Source of the DNA: RGIG6353 sp045535585 | GTDB taxonomy: Bacteria > Bacillota > Clostridia > Oscillospirales > SIG627 | Reading direction: 5' to 3' | Assembly (NCBI GenBank): GCA_045535585.1 | Contig: JAZSLY010000118.1 | Coordinates: forward strand, 1-6,920 | DNA length: 6,920 nt | Part shown: piece by piece, positions 5,270-6,920 of the stretch | Position numbering within the stretch: position 1 is the stretch's first letter | Layout of the letters: every line of letters begins with the position of its first letter | Translations under genes and position numbers: made by a program | Notes under the pieces: model-generated | The model's input: only the letters and a program-made list of their open reading frames with translations | Databases searched by the model: none | Told to the model about the DNA's origin: nothing

Positions 5270-6712
5270 ATGAAATACGATTTGGTCATCGGACTTGAGG
5301 TGCACGTAGAGCTTGCTACCAAGTCCAAGATTTTCTGCTCCTGCTCGGCACATTCCTTCGGCGCAGAGCCCAATAGCCACGTTTGCCCTGCCTGCGCAGG
5401 TATGCCCGGTATGCTTCCCATCGTCAACCGCCGTGTCGTTGACTTCGGTATGAAGGCAGGTATGATGCTTAACTGTCACATCAACCGCACTACCACCTTC
5501 GACAAGAAGAGCTACTACTACCCCGACCTTCCCAACGCCTACCAGACTACCCAATGGTTTGCTCCCATAGCGGTAAACGGAGAGGTGGAGATAGAGACCT
5601 CCAAGGGTAAGAAAAAGGTAAGAATAAAGCAAATTCACATGGAGGAGGATGCAGGTAAGCTGGTTCACGATATCCGTGAGGATACCACCCATATCGACTT
5701 TAACCGTACCAGCGTTCCCCTCATCGAAATAGTCAGCCAGCCCGACCTTTCCAGCGCAGAGGAGGTTGAGGCGTACCTTGAACGCCTTAAGACCCTTTTG
5801 AGATACGCCAGAGTTGCCGAGTGCGAAATGGCACACGGAACTATGCGTTGCGACGTAAACCTCTCTATCAAGCCCGAGGGCTCGGACAAGCTTGGTGTAA
5901 GATGTGAAATGAAGAATATGAACTCCATAGAGGCTATCAAGCGCGCTATCGAGTACGAATACGCCCGTCACATCGACGCTATCGAAAACAATACCGAAAC
6001 GCTCCGTCAGGAGACGAGAAGGTGGGACGATATCAAGGGCAAGAGCTATTCTATGCGTACCAAGGAGACGGCAGGCGACTACCGTTACTTCCCTGACCCC
6101 AACGTAATGCCCGTGGTAATCGACGACGAGTGGTACGACTCCATTCGTGCCTCCCTCCCCGAATTCCCCGAGGTGAAGCGTGAAAAGTATATGAACGAGC
6201 TTGGACTCAGCGAGTACGATGCCGACCAGATTTCCAAGAGCATCGCTCTTTGTGACGCATTTGAGGGAGCACTCCTCGTTTGCAAGAGCCCCAAGGACGC
6301 GGCAAACTGGATAATCTCCGACGTTATCAGCATACTCAACTCCAAGGGACTCACCGTTGAGGAACTTGAAATCGACGGCAAGGCGCTGGGCGCTCTTATC
6401 CTTCTCGTTATGGAGGGCAAGGTAGGCCGTGCAAACGCCAAGAAGATTCTTTCGGCTATGTTCGACGACGCTTCAATCGACCCCGAAAAGTACGCCGAGG
6501 AAAACTCCTTCATCGTTTCCAACGATACGGGTCTTATAGAAAAGACCGTCAAAGAGGCAGTTGACGCCGACCCCAAGGCAGTAGCCGACTATAAGGCGGG
6601 CAAGGAAAAGGCGATAATGTCCATCTTCGGCAAGTGTATGAAGGAATTGAAGGGTAATTGTGACCCCCAGACGTTGAGGACAATACTCATAGACTATATC
6701 AATAAAATATAG
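5270..6712 (+). CDS. gatB: Asp/Glu-tRNA amidotransferase subunit GatB
   Basis: A full-length, 480-residue GatB. This subunit phosphorylates the Asp or Glu side chain on the misacylated tRNA with ATP and lets ammonia displace the phosphate. The opening VIGLEVHVEL carries E10 and H12. A zinc knuckle C23-S-C25 with C39-P-A-C42 is present, as in many GatB but not S. aureus. HMEEDAGK at 123-130 supplies the metal and phosphoryl-transfer acidic residues. RCDVNLSI, QETRRWD (247-253) and DYRYFPDP (270-277) complete the cradle domain. The last part is the helical and YqeY-like tail that grips the tRNA elbow, ending in TLRTILIDYINKI. The gene starts 5 nt after gatA; AGGAGG at 5254-5259 lies inside the end of gatA, 10 nt from the ATG, implying coupled translation. 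All visible active-site motifs are retained, in contrast to the GatA-like partner. Confidence 0.96.
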   Translation: MKYDLVIGLEVHVELATKSKIFCSCSAHSFGAEPNSHVCPACAGMPGMLPIVNRRVVDFGMKAGMMLNCHINRTTTFDKKSYYYPDLPNAYQTTQWFAPIAVNGEVEIETSKGKKKVRIKQIHMEEDAGKLVHDIREDTTHIDFNRTSVPLIEIVSQPDLSSAEEVEAYLERLKTLLRYARVAECEMAHGTMRCDVNLSIKPEGSDKLGVRCEMKNMNSIEAIKRAIEYEYARHIDAIENNTETLRQETRRWDDIKGKSYSMRTKETAGDYRYFPDPNVMPVVIDDEWYDSIRASLPEFPEVKREKYMNELGLSEYDADQISKSIALCDAFEGALLVCKSPKDAANWIISDVISILNSKGLTVEELEIDGKALGALILLVMEGKVGRANAKKILSAMFDDASIDPEKYAEENSFIVSNDTGLIEKTVKEAVDADPKAVADYKAGKEKAIMSIFGKCMKELKGNCDPQTLRTILIDYINKI

Positions 6713-6736
6713 GGCTGTAAAAAAAGGTGACACCGC

Positions 6737-6872
6737 AAAAAGTGAAAAATGGTTGTTAAGTGAAAGAGCAACAAATTCACAAAGATTACTTTTTTAGAAA
6801 TCAAACTTTATAGGAAAGAAGGCTTGAAAAATCAAGCCTTCTTTTTTATTTTATTTGTAATTTTCACTTTTT
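6737..6872. repeat. AT-rich inverted repeat flanking the terminator
   Basis: AAAAAGTGAAAA at 6737-6748 is the exact inverse of TTTTCACTTTTT at 6861-6872. GC bases preceding the left arm are echoed as TTTGCG after the right arm with a few bases inserted. The arms enclose the operon terminator. It could be the remnant of a small mobile element, an extended RNA stem, or chance in AT-rich spacer DNA. The spacer 6713-6814 otherwise shows no gene. Confidence 0.35.
6815..6847 (+). terminator. Intrinsic terminator after gatB
   Basis: A perfect 13-bp stem pairs 6815-6827 with 6832-6844 around an AAAA loop, with a T run at 6842-6847. The core is GAAGGCTTGA/TCAAGCCTTC. It lies about 100 nt after the gatB stop and should end the aspS-gatCAB transcript. 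Confidence 0.92.
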
Positions 6873-6887
6873 TCTTTGCGCGACTCT

Positions 6888-6920
6888 CGCTACTGCCGTA
6901 CGATTGTACGGCGACGAGCG
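6888..6920. repeat. GC-rich palindrome at the window end
   Basis: GCCGTAC at 6895-6901 and GTACGGC at 6906-6912 form a perfect 7-bp stem with a GATT loop. Outer arms CGCT (6888-6891) and AGCG (6917-6920) extend it across a small internal loop. It stands out against the AT-rich spacer. The - strand is open from the edge to a TGA at 6866-6864 and reads RSSPYNRTAVARVAQRKK, so it could also be the tail of a convergent gene. A dispersed repeat is possible, but only one copy is visible. Confidence 0.5.

Noticed and set aside
5195..5971. Long - strand open frame of 258 codons over the gatA end and gatB.
   Set aside because: It is antisense to the strongly conserved gatB and has no recognisable motif or ribosome site; it arises from biased codon use on the + strand.
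6753..6774. TTGTT/AACAA hairpin downstream of gatB as a first terminator.
   Set aside because: Only 5 AT-rich base pairs with a 12-nt loop and no following T run; the 6815-6847 hairpin is far better.
6717..6795. Short + strand open stretch after gatB (GDTAKSEKWLL...).
   Set aside because: No ribosome site, no start codon with support and no recognisable product; treated as spacer.

Overview
The window reads as chromosomal DNA from an anaerobic, low-to-mid GC Firmicute, most likely an uncultured Clostridia-type gut bacterium. The grounds are a T-box leader, strong AGGAGG ribosome sites, a near-perfect sigma-A promoter, a pyruvate formate-lyase activase, and a transamidation route to a charged tRNA. 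The species cannot be named from the sequence.

Layout. All recognised genes are on the + strand. (1) 26-733 is pflA, the radical-SAM activase of a glycyl-radical enzyme whose own gene would lie outside the window. (2) 771-1631 is a visibly AT-richer Bro-N/DinD-like gene of phage or stress-response type. (3) 1651-1934 holds a consensus promoter followed by a complete T-box riboswitch ending in an intrinsic terminator. (4) 1997-6712 is one operon, aspS-gatC-gatA-gatB, with gaps of 15, 10 and 5 nt. (5) 6713-6920 is non-coding, with a strong terminator and a palindrome that ends exactly at the window edge.

How it works together. The T-box specifier reads AAC (asparagine), although the first gene it controls encodes aspartyl-tRNA synthetase. 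This makes sense if the operon makes Asn-tRNA(Asn) indirectly: a non-discriminating AspRS (it carries His31, as non-discriminating bacterial AspRS do) puts Asp on tRNA(Asn), and GatCAB amidates it. Uncharged tRNA(Asn) would then switch the operon on.

The surprise is GatA. It is 394 residues instead of about 485. By hand alignment to a remembered Staphylococcus aureus GatA, it has lost all three residues of the Ser-cisSer-Lys amidase triad and two glutamine-binding residues. The reading frame is open and the rest of the fold is recognisable. GatB and GatC look intact. The operon therefore appears to encode an amidotransferase with a dead glutaminase subunit. It may use free ammonia, borrow another amidase, or do something other than amidation. 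This is the main candidate for an undescribed system here.
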